DNA of 64,000 nucleotides from Hyphomonadaceae bacterium. GTDB taxonomy: Bacteria; Pseudomonadota; Alphaproteobacteria; Caulobacterales; Aquidulcibacteraceae. The position numbers and the translations under genes were made by a program. The DNA is taken from assembly GCA_022841905.1 (NCBI GenBank), contig JALHQO010000004.1, forward strand, positions 1 through 64,000. The letters run 5' to 3'. The notes beneath the pieces are model-generated. The model ran no database searches and was not told the DNA's origin. It saw nothing but the letters and a program-made list of their open reading frames with translations. The first letter of the stretch is position 1. Each line of letters opens with the position of its first letter. Positions 23,941 through 32,346 of this stretch are shown here, piece by piece.

Positions 23941-24533
23941 AACAATCGCCCAAAGTTCTCTGTATTGAAGACGATCAGGACACGATCGAATTGCTTGCTG
24001 AGGTTCTAACAGAAGAGGGCTACCAAGTGATCGTCGCGACCAGCGGCGTCGAAGGCGTAGAAAAGTTCGCGCAAGGTCCCGATCTGATCATTTGCGATAT
24101 CGAGATGCCGAACGGCAGCGGCTTCTTTGTCATCAGCGAGTTGCGGAAGCTGGGCGCGGAGGCGCCGTCCGTGCCGTTTATTTTTATCACCGCGCACGCC
24201 GAGCGCGAAAACCATCTCCGCGCGCGCCAATTGGGCTGCGATGACTTTGTCGCCAAGCCGATCGACTTTGAATTATTGATCGAGATGGTGCGTCACAGGT
24301 TGCGCGCGCCAGCAAGGCCGGCGCCGGCTGTGAGCTTAACGCCGCGGGAGACGGAAGTGATGACCTGGGTCGCGCGAGGCAAGTCGTCCGCGGACATCGC
24401 TGTCGTGATGTCGACAAGCGAGCGCACGGTCAATTTTCACGTCAACAATGTGCTGCAGAAACTAGCGGTGGGAAGCCGGACGCAAGCTGCAGTGCGATGC
24501 GCGCAATTGGGCTTGATTGATGTCAACGACTGA
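23937..24533 (+). CDS. Response regulator, REC plus LuxR-type HTH (NarL/FixJ class)
   Basis: 198 residues: receiver domain (~5-120) with acidic pair EDDQ, phosphoacceptor Asp54 in CDIEMPNG, Thr/Ala in FITAHAE and Lys in AKPID; linker rich in Ala/Pro; C-terminal LuxR HTH (~135-198) with SLTPRETEVMTWVARGKSSADIA and VNFHVNNVLQKL. Coupled by ATGA overlap to the kinase. FixJ-class regulators often sit above FixK-type regulators, which would fit the many FixK-type boxes in the window, but no fixK/fnr gene is present here and the link is inference. Confidence 0.92.
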   Translation: MKQSPKVLCIEDDQDTIELLAEVLTEEGYQVIVATSGVEGVEKFAQGPDLIICDIEMPNGSGFFVISELRKLGAEAPSVPFIFITAHAERENHLRARQLGCDDFVAKPIDFELLIEMVRHRLRAPARPAPAVSLTPRETEVMTWVARGKSSADIAVVMSTSERTVNFHVNNVLQKLAVGSRTQAAVRCAQLGLIDVND

Positions 24534-24709
24534 GCGGCGTCCGCGTTCTCAGCCAGGAATTGGGGCAAGAAGTCCGGCGTGGTCGGCGGTCAAGGCGGCG
24601 ATGACGCCAGCACTTGCGACAGAGTTTGGCGCCGTCTCGCGCGGAGGGGTTCACTCATCGGTTTTCGGGGTGTCTCGCGGGCGCCAAGAGGCGACTGGGA
24701 TGTTGCTCA
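24534..24709. other. Intergenic, no feature
   Basis: Between the response regulator and the phaC remnant. No gene, box or terminator recognised. The 100 bases between the remnant and the next gene (25034-25134) likewise hold nothing identifiable. Confidence 0.4.
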
Positions 24710-25033
24710 CTAGGTTTGACGCACATAGAGGCCTGGCGCGGATGCCTGTGGGGAGCGCCCCGCAGAAGAATCGCCGAGCGTGCGCGGAGCTGGGAGTTCG
24801 TGCGTGGTGCGGTCTTCAAGCCAGCTCTTCCAGGCTGGCCACCAAGAGCCCGCTTTGACCGACCAAGCTCTGAGCCATGCATCGGGCTCCTTGTTGATGC
24901 GGAAATAGGCGCGAGGCTTGGCTGGCGGGCTTACGATCGCTGTATTGTGGCCGCCGCCGCTCAGCACGAAAGTGGTTTGCGCGGAGGCGAACAGCCCGAT
25001 CTTGTGAACCGAACGCGCGTGGCTCGCGCTTGC
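24710..25033 (-). pseudogene. C-terminal remnant of poly-3-hydroxyalkanoate synthase (phaC)
   Basis: 107 codons open from an in-frame TAA at 25034-25036 to a TAG at 24710. They read HKIGLF, TTFVLSGGGHNTAIVSPPA (His in GGGHN is the catalytic His region of class I PhaC), then GSWWPAWKSWLEDR and the end APGLYVRQT, all characteristic of the PhaC C-terminus. The Cys nucleophile and most of the alpha/beta hydrolase domain are missing, so no activity is possible. No start codon or ribosome site suits the fragment. It marks loss of a PHA synthase gene. Confidence 0.75.
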
Positions 25034-25134
25034 TTAGCAGCGAGGAGGCGTGCTCCGGATCGGCATTGCATGGCGAGAATGAGAGTGGTGGCGTTGACAG
25101 CGGCGCAATTCGTTGCGTGTCGGGTAGCGGGGCC

Positions 25135-26874
25135 TTATGCCGCCGCCACTGTCATCGGAGATGCTTGTGGCCCCCGTATCAGCTTACCCGGATGTACGCC
25201 CAGATAGGCGCCATCGAGAAAGGTGATTTGACCCGACTTGATCGTGGCTTCGTACCCACAGGCCCTTTGCAGCAATCTTTTGCCGCCGGCGGGCAGATCG
25301 AAGGCGAGCCAAGGCTTGCCCAGTGTGATCCGGTCGAGGTCGATCACATTGATATCGGCAAGACAGCCAGGCGCGAGCAGCCCGCGATCGCTCAATCCGT
25401 AGAGCAGGGCGGTGTCACGCGATTGGCGTTTGACCGCCTTTTCCAAAGTAATGCGCTTGCCTTTGCGGTCGCGAACCCAGTGCTGCAGCATGAAAGTGGG
25501 CGAGGCCGCGTCGCAGATCGTGCCGCAATGAGCGCCGCCGTCGGATAAAGAATTCACCGTGTCGCGGGCTTCCTGCAGATCTTCGAGGAAGTTTAAATTG
25601 CCATCGGCATAATTGAGAATCGGAAAGTAGATAAAGCCCCGCCCGTCGCCCTGCATCAGCAGGTCGTAGGCGTAGTCTTGTGGCGAGACCCCTGCGGCGG
25701 CCGCGCGCGCCATGATGGTTTCGTCCTGGGTCGGTTCGTAATTGAAACCCGGGCCCATTTCGTATTGCACCGACCAGCCGTTTGCGATGATCATCATAAG
25801 ACCGATCAGGTCGCTTTCGGGAAAAACGCAGTCCTCTGTGATCATGCGCTGCTTGAACGCGGGGTCCTTGAGGCGCTCAAGCTGCGCGTTCCAGGGCAGG
25901 TTCATGATTTCGAGCCACGCGGGGCGAAAACGGAACGGGTGCACCGTGCCTTGCCACGCCATAACGATGCCGTTTCCGCGCAGAGCAATCTGGGCGATGA
26001 TGTTGGCGCCGCTGGCGTTCTGAGCCCGCATTTCGCTGATTTGTTCGGACAGCGGCAGTTCTTTGGCGATCGATTGAAGCGCCGCGAAGGTGACTGGCAA
26101 ACCAGTCTCGCGGCTGAGTTCGCCCATCCACTCGAACTCATTCCACGCGCGCTTTAGATCGGAGGCCATCTCAAACACGCCGTAGCCAACCCGGCCCATG
26201 GCTCGACCGATGCCGATCAGCTCTTCCTTTGTCGCCGTGGTCCCCGGCACGAGTTCGCCTTCGACGGATCTGTGTAGGATCGTACGCGAGGTGGAAAAGC
26301 CAAGCGCGCCCGCGCGCAGGCCATCTTCTACGATTTGCGACATGCGCGCGATTTCATGCTCAGTGGGATTGAGATTTCGAGCGCCGCGCTCGTCCATCAC
26401 ATAAGCGCGCACGGCGCCGTGGGGCACGTGCGTGCCGACATCCACAGTGCGCGGAAGGCGCTCCAATTCATCAAGATATTCTGGAAACGTCTCCCACTTC
26501 CAGGTCATGCCTTCCGCGAGTGCTGTGCCTGGAATATCTTCGACCCCCTCCATAAGCCCGATGAGCCAATCGTGCTTGTCAGGCTTTGCCGGTGCAAAGC
26601 CGACGCCGCAATTGCCCATGATCACGGTGGTGACGCCGTGCCACGATGACGGCGCCATTTCCTGATCCCAAGTGGCCTGGCCGTCATAGTGCGTGTGAAT
26701 ATCGACCCACCCTGGGGCGACGATCTTTCCGCCAGCATCAATCTCGTGCTTGCCTCGGCCGAGATCAGGGCCGATCGCGGTGATGACGCTGGCGTCGATC
26801 GCGACATCGGCCACAAAGCGCGGCGCGCCCGAGCCATCGACCACTGTTCCGCCTCGGATAACCAGATCGTGCAT
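25135..26874 (-). CDS. Amidohydrolase of the N-acyl-D-amino-acid deacylase family
   Basis: 579 residues. N-terminal beta-sandwich ([15 protein letters not shown]) leads to the TIM barrel with the metal motif [15 protein letters not shown] (~63-77). Later elements include [12 protein letters not shown] (~95), the metal-binding region around [10 protein letters not shown], and SDGGAHCG (~455) with the catalytic Asp. Members hydrolyse N-acyl-D-amino acids or related amides; the exact substrate is unclear because this is the long DAN-like form, about 100 residues longer than D-aminoacylase. GGAG seven bases before ATG 26874. It stands alone. Confidence 0.88.
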   Translation of the reverse strand: MHDLVIRGGTVVDGSGAPRFVADVAIDASVITAIGPDLGRGKHEIDAGGKIVAPGWVDIHTHYDGQATWDQEMAPSSWHGVTTVIMGNCGVGFAPAKPDKHDWLIGLMEGVEDIPGTALAEGMTWKWETFPEYLDELERLPRTVDVGTHVPHGAVRAYVMDERGARNLNPTEHEIARMSQIVEDGLRAGALGFSTSRTILHRSVEGELVPGTTATKEELIGIGRAMGRVGYGVFEMASDLKRAWNEFEWMGELSRETGLPVTFAALQSIAKELPLSEQISEMRAQNASGANIIAQIALRGNGIVMAWQGTVHPFRFRPAWLEIMNLPWNAQLERLKDPAFKQRMITEDCVFPESDLIGLMMIIANGWSVQYEMGPGFNYEPTQDETIMARAAAAGVSPQDYAYDLLMQGDGRGFIYFPILNYADGNLNFLEDLQEARDTVNSLSDGGAHCGTICDAASPTFMLQHWVRDRKGKRITLEKAVKRQSRDTALLYGLSDRGLLAPGCLADINVIDLDRITLGKPWLAFDLPAGGKRLLQRACGYEATIKSGQITFLDGAYLGVHPGKLIRGPQASPMTVAAA

Positions 26875-27056
26875 CAAAGAGCTCCAACCGCCGCTGCTAC
26901 AACGCCCAGCAAAGACCGGATTGAGGAGGAGGACAATTCCTCTCGCCGCGGCCAGACGATTGATGGCTTACAATGATCGACGGTCTTTTGTCTTTCGATC
27001 TGCGCCCGTCCTCAACAGAGCCCTAAGTGGGGCGCAAGGCCGACAGGAGCCACACA

Positions 27057-27070
27057 TTGATTTGCGTCAA
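27057..27070 (+). promoter_or_regulatory. FNR/FixK box without an adjacent gene
   Basis: TTGATTTGCGTCAA fits TTGAY-N4-RTCAA exactly. A -10-like TATTGAT at 27092-27098 is correctly placed for class-II activation with a start near 27105, yet the next gene begins at 27359. Confidence 0.6.
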
Positions 27071-27104
27071 GGGACGGCGGTCTGGGCGGGCTATTGATGC
27101 CTGG

Positions 27105-27290
27105 ACGGCTGGTGAGCGGTGTCTGCGTCTCGCCGACCTTCGCAAGGACTAAAGGGCCTCACCCACGACTTATCGGATGAGCGTGGGCCCCAACTACGAC
27201 GAGATTTTGCGTGTCGTCAGGGGCGTCGGCGAAAAACTAAGCGCGGGCTCGAAATCGCGAGAAACGAGGTTTTCGCGTTTCGAGGTGTTC
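27105..27290 (+). ncRNA. Candidate FixK/FNR-activated small RNA
   Basis: Downstream of a consensus box and -10 element lies a 185-base noncoding stretch with two stem-loops: CCCACG/CGTGGG near 27165-27195 and a 12-bp stem with one bulge (CTCGAAA-T-CGCGA with TCGCG-TTTCGAG, 27248-27284). The tail is only weakly U-rich. It could be an oxygen-responsive small RNA like FnrS, or simply a long ompA leader. Confidence 0.3.
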
Positions 27291-27358
27291 TAAGAAGGGC
27301 CTGAGGCGACTACGCTGCTGACGACTTGCTTGTGATGTCTGCAACACGGGAGGGGAAT

Positions 27359-28429
27359 ATGCCTAAGCGTATCTCGATTATCGCAGCTGCGGCTGCGACG
27401 GCTCTCGCTGCCAATGCTGGTGCAGCGTCGGCCCAAGATTGGCAGGGCTTCTATGTCGGCGCGCACGCCGGCTACACGGACGGCGAAGCGGATTCGCCCT
27501 ACGGCAATGTCGGCGGCCCCTACATCTTCACCAATCAAGACGCTCCTGACGTTAGCGGTGCCATCTACGGCGTCCAAGGCGGCTACAATTGGCAACTCGG
27601 CGCAAACTGGGTCTTGGGTCTGGAGGCGCAGGCCACGTGGGGCGATCGCGAAGGCGATGACGATGGCACTGGCGGCGACGTCAATGGCGTCGATATCAAC
27701 TCGGAATACTCTGTCCGTGGTCGCGCCGGTTATCTCCTCTCACCCTCGTGGCTGCTCTATGGAACCGCCGGATGGGTTTCCATGGATGTCGACGCTACGG
27801 CGCCAACGACGGGTGCTGTGAACGAGAACGTCGATGGCTGGACGTATGGCCTCGGCACTGAAGCTCGCTTTGGCCCCCACTGGAGCGGCTTCATCGAAGT
27901 TCGCCACGACGAACTCGATCAGACCCGCTTTTCGTTCCCGGCCGATGGTTATGACGAAGGCATCACGCCAGAGACCGATAGCATTCGCGTTGGCGTCAAC
28001 TATCGCTTTGCGGCCGCCGCGCCGCCGCCACCGCCACCACCGCCGCCGGTCGTCACGCGTCCACCCCCGCCGCCCGTCGCCTCCACATGTCCGACCTCTG
28101 AGTTTGTCGTGTACTTCGAATGGGACCGCTCCGCTCTCAACCAAGCCGCGCTCGAAACCATCGATTCTGCGGTCACCCGCGCGCGTCAGTGCAATGTCGG
28201 CAGTGTCATCGTCGTCGGTCACACCGACACGTCTGGTTCGCCCGCCTACAACCAAGCGCTGTCGGAGCGCCGCGCGTCGGTGGTGCGCGACGCCCTCGTG
28301 GCGCGTGGCATCGGCGCCGGGTCGATCCAAACGCAAGCGCGCGGCGAAAGCGCGCTCGCGCGTCAGACCAATGATGGCGTGCGTGAGCCTCTGAACCGCC
28401 GCACGGCAGTGACGATCAGCTTTCGCTAA
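27359..28429 (+). CDS. OmpA-family outer membrane protein
   Basis: 356 residues: signal peptide (1-25, ending AGAASAQ), an eight-stranded beta-barrel (~28-215; strands such as FYVGAHAGYTDGE, SVRGRAGYLLSP, SIRVGVNYRF), a Pro-rich hinge (~222-245, long PPPP runs), and an OmpA C-terminal peptidoglycan-binding domain (~250-356) with EFVVYFEWDRS and the binding motif GHTDTSGSPAYNQALSERRA. GGGAGGGG precedes ATG 27359. A strong terminator follows. Anchors the outer membrane to the cell wall. Confidence 0.93.
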   Translation: MPKRISIIAAAAATALAANAGAASAQDWQGFYVGAHAGYTDGEADSPYGNVGGPYIFTNQDAPDVSGAIYGVQGGYNWQLGANWVLGLEAQATWGDREGDDDGTGGDVNGVDINSEYSVRGRAGYLLSPSWLLYGTAGWVSMDVDATAPTTGAVNENVDGWTYGLGTEARFGPHWSGFIEVRHDELDQTRFSFPADGYDEGITPETDSIRVGVNYRFAAAAPPPPPPPPPVVTRPPPPPVASTCPTSEFVVYFEWDRSALNQAALETIDSAVTRARQCNVGSVIVVGHTDTSGSPAYNQALSERRASVVRDALVARGIGAGSIQTQARGESALARQTNDGVREPLNRRTAVTISFR

Positions 28430-28454
28430 TCGGCCTCGCTGTTGGAAACTTGGA

Positions 28455-28487
28455 CGGGCCCGGTGAAAGCCGGGCCCGCTCAGTTTT
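28455..28487 (+). terminator. Rho-independent terminator of ompA
   Basis: 9-bp perfect stem CGGGCCCGG / CCGGGCCCG with loop TGAAAG, followed by GCTCAGTTTT, 25 bases after the OmpA stop. Confidence 0.85.
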
Positions 28488-28489
28488 GC

Positions 28490-28793
28490 CATGCTTCACT
28501 TGCTGCGTGCGCGATCGCCCCGTTGAGGAAATGTGTCGATTGGAGAGCGGGCGCATTGCTGAACCCACGCCGTGGACCTGGCGTTGCAAGCCCTCGTCAA
28601 GCCTTGCGTACACGGCGCGCAGTTCTTCGGCCCCGCTGTGGCAGTGGTGCGAACCTTCTCGACCGATATCCGATGCTTTGCAGCCGCCGCGCGGAGCGAC
28701 TTCGGTGGAGATTGAATTCGGCGCCAGCCCCACTCAAGCTGGGAGAGCGTCGATGCGCGACCAGGATCGTGTCGAAGCGGACTGTGACCAAAG
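28490..28793. other. Intergenic, no feature
   Basis: About 300 bases after the ompA terminator without a credible gene on either strand. Confidence 0.4.
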
Positions 28794-29066
28794 TCAGCGG
28801 GCGCTTCGGCAATTGGAATCAGCGTTCGGGACCATCAAGTACGCGAAACGGTCAAGGCGTTGGCGATCTCGATGGAGGTAGGCGTCCACGTAAACGGGCT
28901 GGACAGAAGCGGGCAAGTGCAAGCCGTTCGCCGCCACGCGTTGGCGGATCGCATCGGGTAATGCGTCTCCATCCAAGCGCGCGTTCCATACAAGCAAACA
29001 TCTGCCCTCCTGTTCAAGAAGCTGCAAAGACGTGCGCCGCAGTCGTAGTTTACGGACACGGCGCAC
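28794..29066 (-). CDS. Possible small protein downstream of the lipoprotein gene
   Basis: A 90-codon frame beginning at a GTG that overlaps the end of the lipoprotein gene by 17 bases. The sequence (LQLLEQEGRCLLVWNARLDG, ...HLPASVQPVYVDAYLHRD) has a protein-like pattern of alternating hydrophobic and charged residues, and the frame is also open further upstream. No family is recognised and the codon bias is weaker than in neighbours, so it may be a decayed gene. Confidence 0.3.
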   Translation of the reverse strand: MRRVRKLRLRRTSLQLLEQEGRCLLVWNARLDGDALPDAIRQRVAANGLHLPASVQPVYVDAYLHRDRQRLDRFAYLMVPNADSNCRSAR

Positions 29067-29502
29067 GTGTCCAGACTTCTGGGTCCCCGCGGCGGCAGGT
29101 GTGACGCAGGTAGGCGTTGGTCGGATACCAGCCCTCCGGCTCGCGCCGAAACTCGATGCGGATGTGCTCCCTGTCGATCGCGTCGTCAGCGAGATCGGTG
29201 CGGAGAATTTCGGCGATCTGGTCATTGCCGGATACGCGGATGCGCACGGTCAGGGCTGGATCGGCGCCTTCGGGTTCGAACGACTGACCGAGCGGTGAAA
29301 GCGCGTCCCAAACCGTTGGCGCCCCGATGATGCCAAACACCGTCGGCTCGACCGCCTCGAACTCTCCGTTCGGCGCGGCGAACACATCGACCGCCGCTGG
29401 CGCTGGCTCGCCCCGTTGCGGTGCTTGCCGACGTTGCGCCTGGTCCGGGACACCGCAGCCGGCCAGTGCGACCGCAAAGACAAGAATGAACACCGACCTC
29501 AT
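29050..29502 (-). CDS. Putative lipoprotein, unknown function
   Basis: 150 residues. MRSVFILVFAVALAGC is a lipoprotein signal with lipobox LAGC; GGGAG six bases before ATG 29502 fixes the start within a longer open frame. After a Gln/Arg/Pro-rich linker comes a globular part (FGIIGAPTVWDALSPLG..., RIRVSGNDQIAEIL, REHIRIEFRREPEGWYP) with two Cys (HTCRRGDPEVWTRAPC). No domain recognised; probably outer-membrane anchored. Confidence 0.65.
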   Translation of the reverse strand: MRSVFILVFAVALAGCGVPDQAQRRQAPQRGEPAPAAVDVFAAPNGEFEAVEPTVFGIIGAPTVWDALSPLGQSFEPEGADPALTVRIRVSGNDQIAEILRTDLADDAIDREHIRIEFRREPEGWYPTNAYLRHTCRRGDPEVWTRAPCP

Positions 29503-30053
29503 GCGACGCTCCCATCGAGACTGACTGGCAAAGGCCGTTACACTGCGATGGCGCCGTGTCACACGCTGTGGAGCAGAACAATCGATGCAACGATCATTGC
29601 GGCCTAGACGTTCCAAGGACCGCCGAGACACTTCGGGCGGTTGAAGACGGGCGGCCCCTCCACTGGGTGAAGGAGCCGCTTCAAGTTCGCCGGACGCGAC
29701 GGGAAACTATCGCGGCGGGCCGGGAATGGAGCGAGCGCCTGGGCGCGTCTGCGCGCATTGACTTCGATCAAGGTTGACAACAGTGGCCTGCCACTACGCC
29801 CCTAGCTGGCGTCTTATGGCGAGGCCAATCATCATTTGGGCGGCGCGACACACATAGGTCGCACATTTCGGACTGCTTGCAGGTGCGCCAACCTCCATTG
29901 GCTGCTAGTCCGTTTTCTCTTGCGATTGGCGGCGGTTCAAATGGCGCTACGGCTTGGAGAGGTGTTGGCTGAGCCGTGTCGCGTAGATCGGCAGCGGACA
30001 CACGCGAGATTCAAGCAAGGCGCCGACAGCGTCGTAGGACCGGCGCCATAGCT
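29503..30053. other. Intergenic region between divergent lipoprotein and antiporter genes
   Basis: 551 bases. Besides the box at 29758-29771 no gene, repeat or structured element could be supported. Several short frames exist on both strands but lack ribosome sites and typical codon use. Confidence 0.45.
29758..29771. promoter_or_regulatory. FNR/FixK box, target unclear
   Basis: TTGACTTCGATCAA fits TTGAY-N4-RTCAA. It lies 283 bases before the antiporter gene and 256 before the lipoprotein gene, too far for simple class-II control, so either a long leader or an unseen transcript is involved. Confidence 0.5.
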
Positions 30054-31295
30054 ATGCTCGACATCGCCGCCATCGCCTTGGTTGGGACGGCGTTGCTGGC
30101 CTACATCAACCACCGCTTCTTCCGGCTGCCGACTTCGATTGGCGTCATGGCCGGGGCGCTCGCGCTTTCGCTCATGCTGATCGGTTTTAATGCGCTTGGG
30201 GTTGGGCGCGGCCTTCTCCTCTACGAACAAGCGTTGTTGCGATCACTGGATTTCTCGACCGTGCTGATGCAGGGGATGCTCTCGCTTCTCCTATTTGCCG
30301 GCGCGCTGCACATCGATCTTCGCGCACTTAAGAGGTATCGCCTTCAGGTGGGGGCGCTCGCCGTGGTCGGCACTTTGGTGTCGACCGTCTTGGTTGGTGT
30401 CGCGATGTGGTGGCTCTTGCCGTTTGCAGGCGTTCAGCTGCCGCTGCTTTATTGCCTGCTCTTCGGCGCGCTGATTTCGCCAACCGACCCGATCGCCGTG
30501 ATGGGCGTCCTTAAGACCTCCGGCGCGCCGAAAGATCTGGAACTAGTGATCGCCGGAGAGTCGCTCTTTAATGACGGCGTCGGTGTTGTGGTGTTCACCC
30601 TGCTCTTAGGGATGCTCGTCAGTGGCGTGACGCCGACCCCTATTGAGGCTGCAGGATTGCTGCTGCGCGAAACGGGCGGGGGCCTCTTGTTTGGCCTCGC
30701 GCTCGGCTATCTGACTTTTCGCCTGCTCAAAAGCGTCGACAATTATCAACTCGAAGTGCTGCTGACATTGGCCGCGGTCATAGGCGGATACGCGTTTGCA
30801 ACCTGGATCGAAGTGTCGGGACCGCTCGCCATGGTGGTTGCCGGCCTGATCATCGGCAACAGGGGGCGCGCTCTCGCCATGTCGAGAACGACGCGGGGAT
30901 ATCTCGACATGTTCTGGGAGCTGCTCGCCGCGATCCTCAACGCAGTGCTCTTCGTCCTTATCGGCATGGAGGTTTTGCTCGTTGTCTTCACCGCCGAACT
31001 TTGGATTGCGGGCACGTTGGCTATCGTGGTGACGCTGGCTGCGCGGCTGATGACCGCCGGATTGCCGGCGCGGGCGTTTTCCGATTGGTTCCGCCTTCCG
31101 AGCGGCTCTTGGAAGGTGCTGACATGGGGCGGGCTACGGGGCGGAATTTCGGTTGCGCTGGCGCTCTCGTTGCCAGAGGGACCCGGCGCCGATGCTGTCC
31201 TCGCTTTGACCTATTGCGTTGTCGCCGTTTCAATACTTGCGCAGGGACTGACGTGCCGGTTCGTCACACGCAGGGCGCTGGCTGACGCGCCTTAA
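30054..31295 (+). CDS. Na+/H+ antiporter, NhaP (CPA1) type
   Basis: 413 residues with 12-13 membrane segments. Diagnostic motifs are LFGALISPTDPIAVMGVLK (~140-158, with the ion-binding Asp) and VIAGESLFNDGVGVVVF (~168-184), the CPA1 core, plus GGLRGGISVALALSLPEG (~360-377). Exchanges Na+ (or K+) for H+ in pH and salt homeostasis. Start ATG 30054 (MLDIAAIALVG) gives the normal family N-terminus; a longer frame from 29976 adds an Arg-rich stretch with no parallel. No C-terminal regulatory domain. Confidence 0.9.
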   Translation: MLDIAAIALVGTALLAYINHRFFRLPTSIGVMAGALALSLMLIGFNALGVGRGLLLYEQALLRSLDFSTVLMQGMLSLLLFAGALHIDLRALKRYRLQVGALAVVGTLVSTVLVGVAMWWLLPFAGVQLPLLYCLLFGALISPTDPIAVMGVLKTSGAPKDLELVIAGESLFNDGVGVVVFTLLLGMLVSGVTPTPIEAAGLLLRETGGGLLFGLALGYLTFRLLKSVDNYQLEVLLTLAAVIGGYAFATWIEVSGPLAMVVAGLIIGNRGRALAMSRTTRGYLDMFWELLAAILNAVLFVLIGMEVLLVVFTAELWIAGTLAIVVTLAARLMTAGLPARAFSDWFRLPSGSWKVLTWGGLRGGISVALALSLPEGPGADAVLALTYCVVAVSILAQGLTCRFVTRRALADAP

Positions 31296-31713
31296 CAGAC
31301 CCATAAGGGGCCAAACGACGTGGGTCATTCTTCAAAGTCACGTGGCCCGCATCATGAAATGCAAGTGCGATCACGCGCGAGAGGACGAAGTCCTACGCCA
31401 AATAATGTTCGCGCCGCGCGCGTGCCTAGCGCGTGTATAGATTGAGCGGCTTGAGAAGGCGGCGCGGTCGCCGCCTTGAATGCAAAGCTCGGGTGCGACC
31501 GCGTATCCCGCGCCAGCAGTGCTTTTCCGGCAAATTCTTAAACGGGGGGCGATTGCCGGCAGAGATTTGGCGCGCCGACACGCGAGTGAGGGTCGCCCGA
31601 AGTGCGACGCTTAGTATCTGGCGTCGCCCGTGCGCAAAATGTCGTCACTCGCCGAGATCGCTTGGCCCATCGTGATGCGCAGCTGCACTCGGCGGGTGCG
31701 CTCGCCACATGCG
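31296..31713. other. Intergenic region with terminator-like hairpin
   Basis: 418 bases between two convergent genes. It contains a perfect 9-bp stem (AAGGCGGCG / CGCCGCCTT, loop CGGT) at 31456-31477, probably the terminator of the antiporter gene although no U-run follows. No other feature was seen. Confidence 0.5.
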
Positions 31714-32118
31714 TCAATCCGAATTGGTTTGCCGCAGCGTCAGCAAATATACCGCGAGGTCTTGCGCTTGGCCGGGCTCCAACGCGAAGTTCATTTCGTC
31801 GGGAAAGTTGTGCGAAGTGCCGAGCCATGTTGAGGCCGTCGCCTCGGTAAGGCCTGGCCGTCGGGCGATCGAGGCGAACGGGGGCGCATCCGAATGGGAC
31901 GAGACTTCGCCCGGAGCAACCGCGTGACAGCCGGCGCAGCGCGCCTCCGCCAGGCGAAATCCCGCTGCAGCACGATCGGCGACTTGACCGGTGTCCTCGT
32001 CGCTCAGGGCGGCGGCGGCCGAGTTCGCGGCGGGTGCGGCGTCCGTTGCTGACCGCGTCGGATGACAGGCGCAAACCGCCACAAGGAGGGCGGCGGCGAA
32101 TAGGAGCTTACCCAGCAT
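31714..32118 (-). CDS. Class I cytochrome c, putative lipoprotein
   Basis: 134 residues: signal sequence with a CAC end (Cys18) that suggests a lipid anchor, an Ala-rich linker, then a small cytochrome c domain with heme motif CAGCH (61-65) and a likely Met ligand in HNFPDEMNFALEP, followed by the C-terminal helix DLAVYLLTLRQ. A periplasmic electron carrier. ATG 32118 has AGAGG six bases upstream; a TTG one codon earlier is less likely. Partner oxidases or reductases are not nearby. Confidence 0.85.
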   Translation of the reverse strand: MLGKLLFAAALLVAVCACHPTRSATDAAPAANSAAAALSDEDTGQVADRAAAGFRLAEARCAGCHAVAPGEVSSHSDAPPFASIARRPGLTEATASTWLGTSHNFPDEMNFALEPGQAQDLAVYLLTLRQTNSD

Positions 32119-32346
32119 CAAAGACCTCTGGCTTATGCGAATCTGCCAAAGCCTTGCCTAACATCCGCCAGCGCAATTGGCCACGAAGTGAAGTTGCGAG
32201 ACAGTATATCTCCACGTTCTGCGCATACGCGCACGTGGATTTGTCTCCGGGAACTTTCGGATGGGCGTGCCGGGGCGGCGATCGTCTTGCGCTTAACGCT
32301 CTCTTAACCACCTCGCGTTCTGCTCCATCGCGCAGGAGAGCATGGC

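Larger units (their letters stand above)
26875..27358. other. Intergenic region with FixK-type promoter and RNA structure
   Basis: 484 bases between the divergent amidohydrolase and OmpA genes. It holds the box at 27057-27070, a candidate promoter and the structured stretch 27105-27290 described separately. No convincing protein gene is seen. Confidence 0.5.

Noticed and set aside
24614-25207. Plus-strand frame of about 197 codons
   Set aside because: It lies opposite the phaC remnant and has no family resemblance or ribosome site.
28442-29104. Plus-strand frame of about 220 codons after the OmpA gene
   Set aside because: It begins inside the ompA terminator and has low-complexity, Arg/Ser/Cys-rich content without a ribosome site.
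29556-29777. Plus-strand frame of 73 codons near the 29758 box
   Set aside because: It ends over the box itself, has no ribosome site and no recognisable domain.
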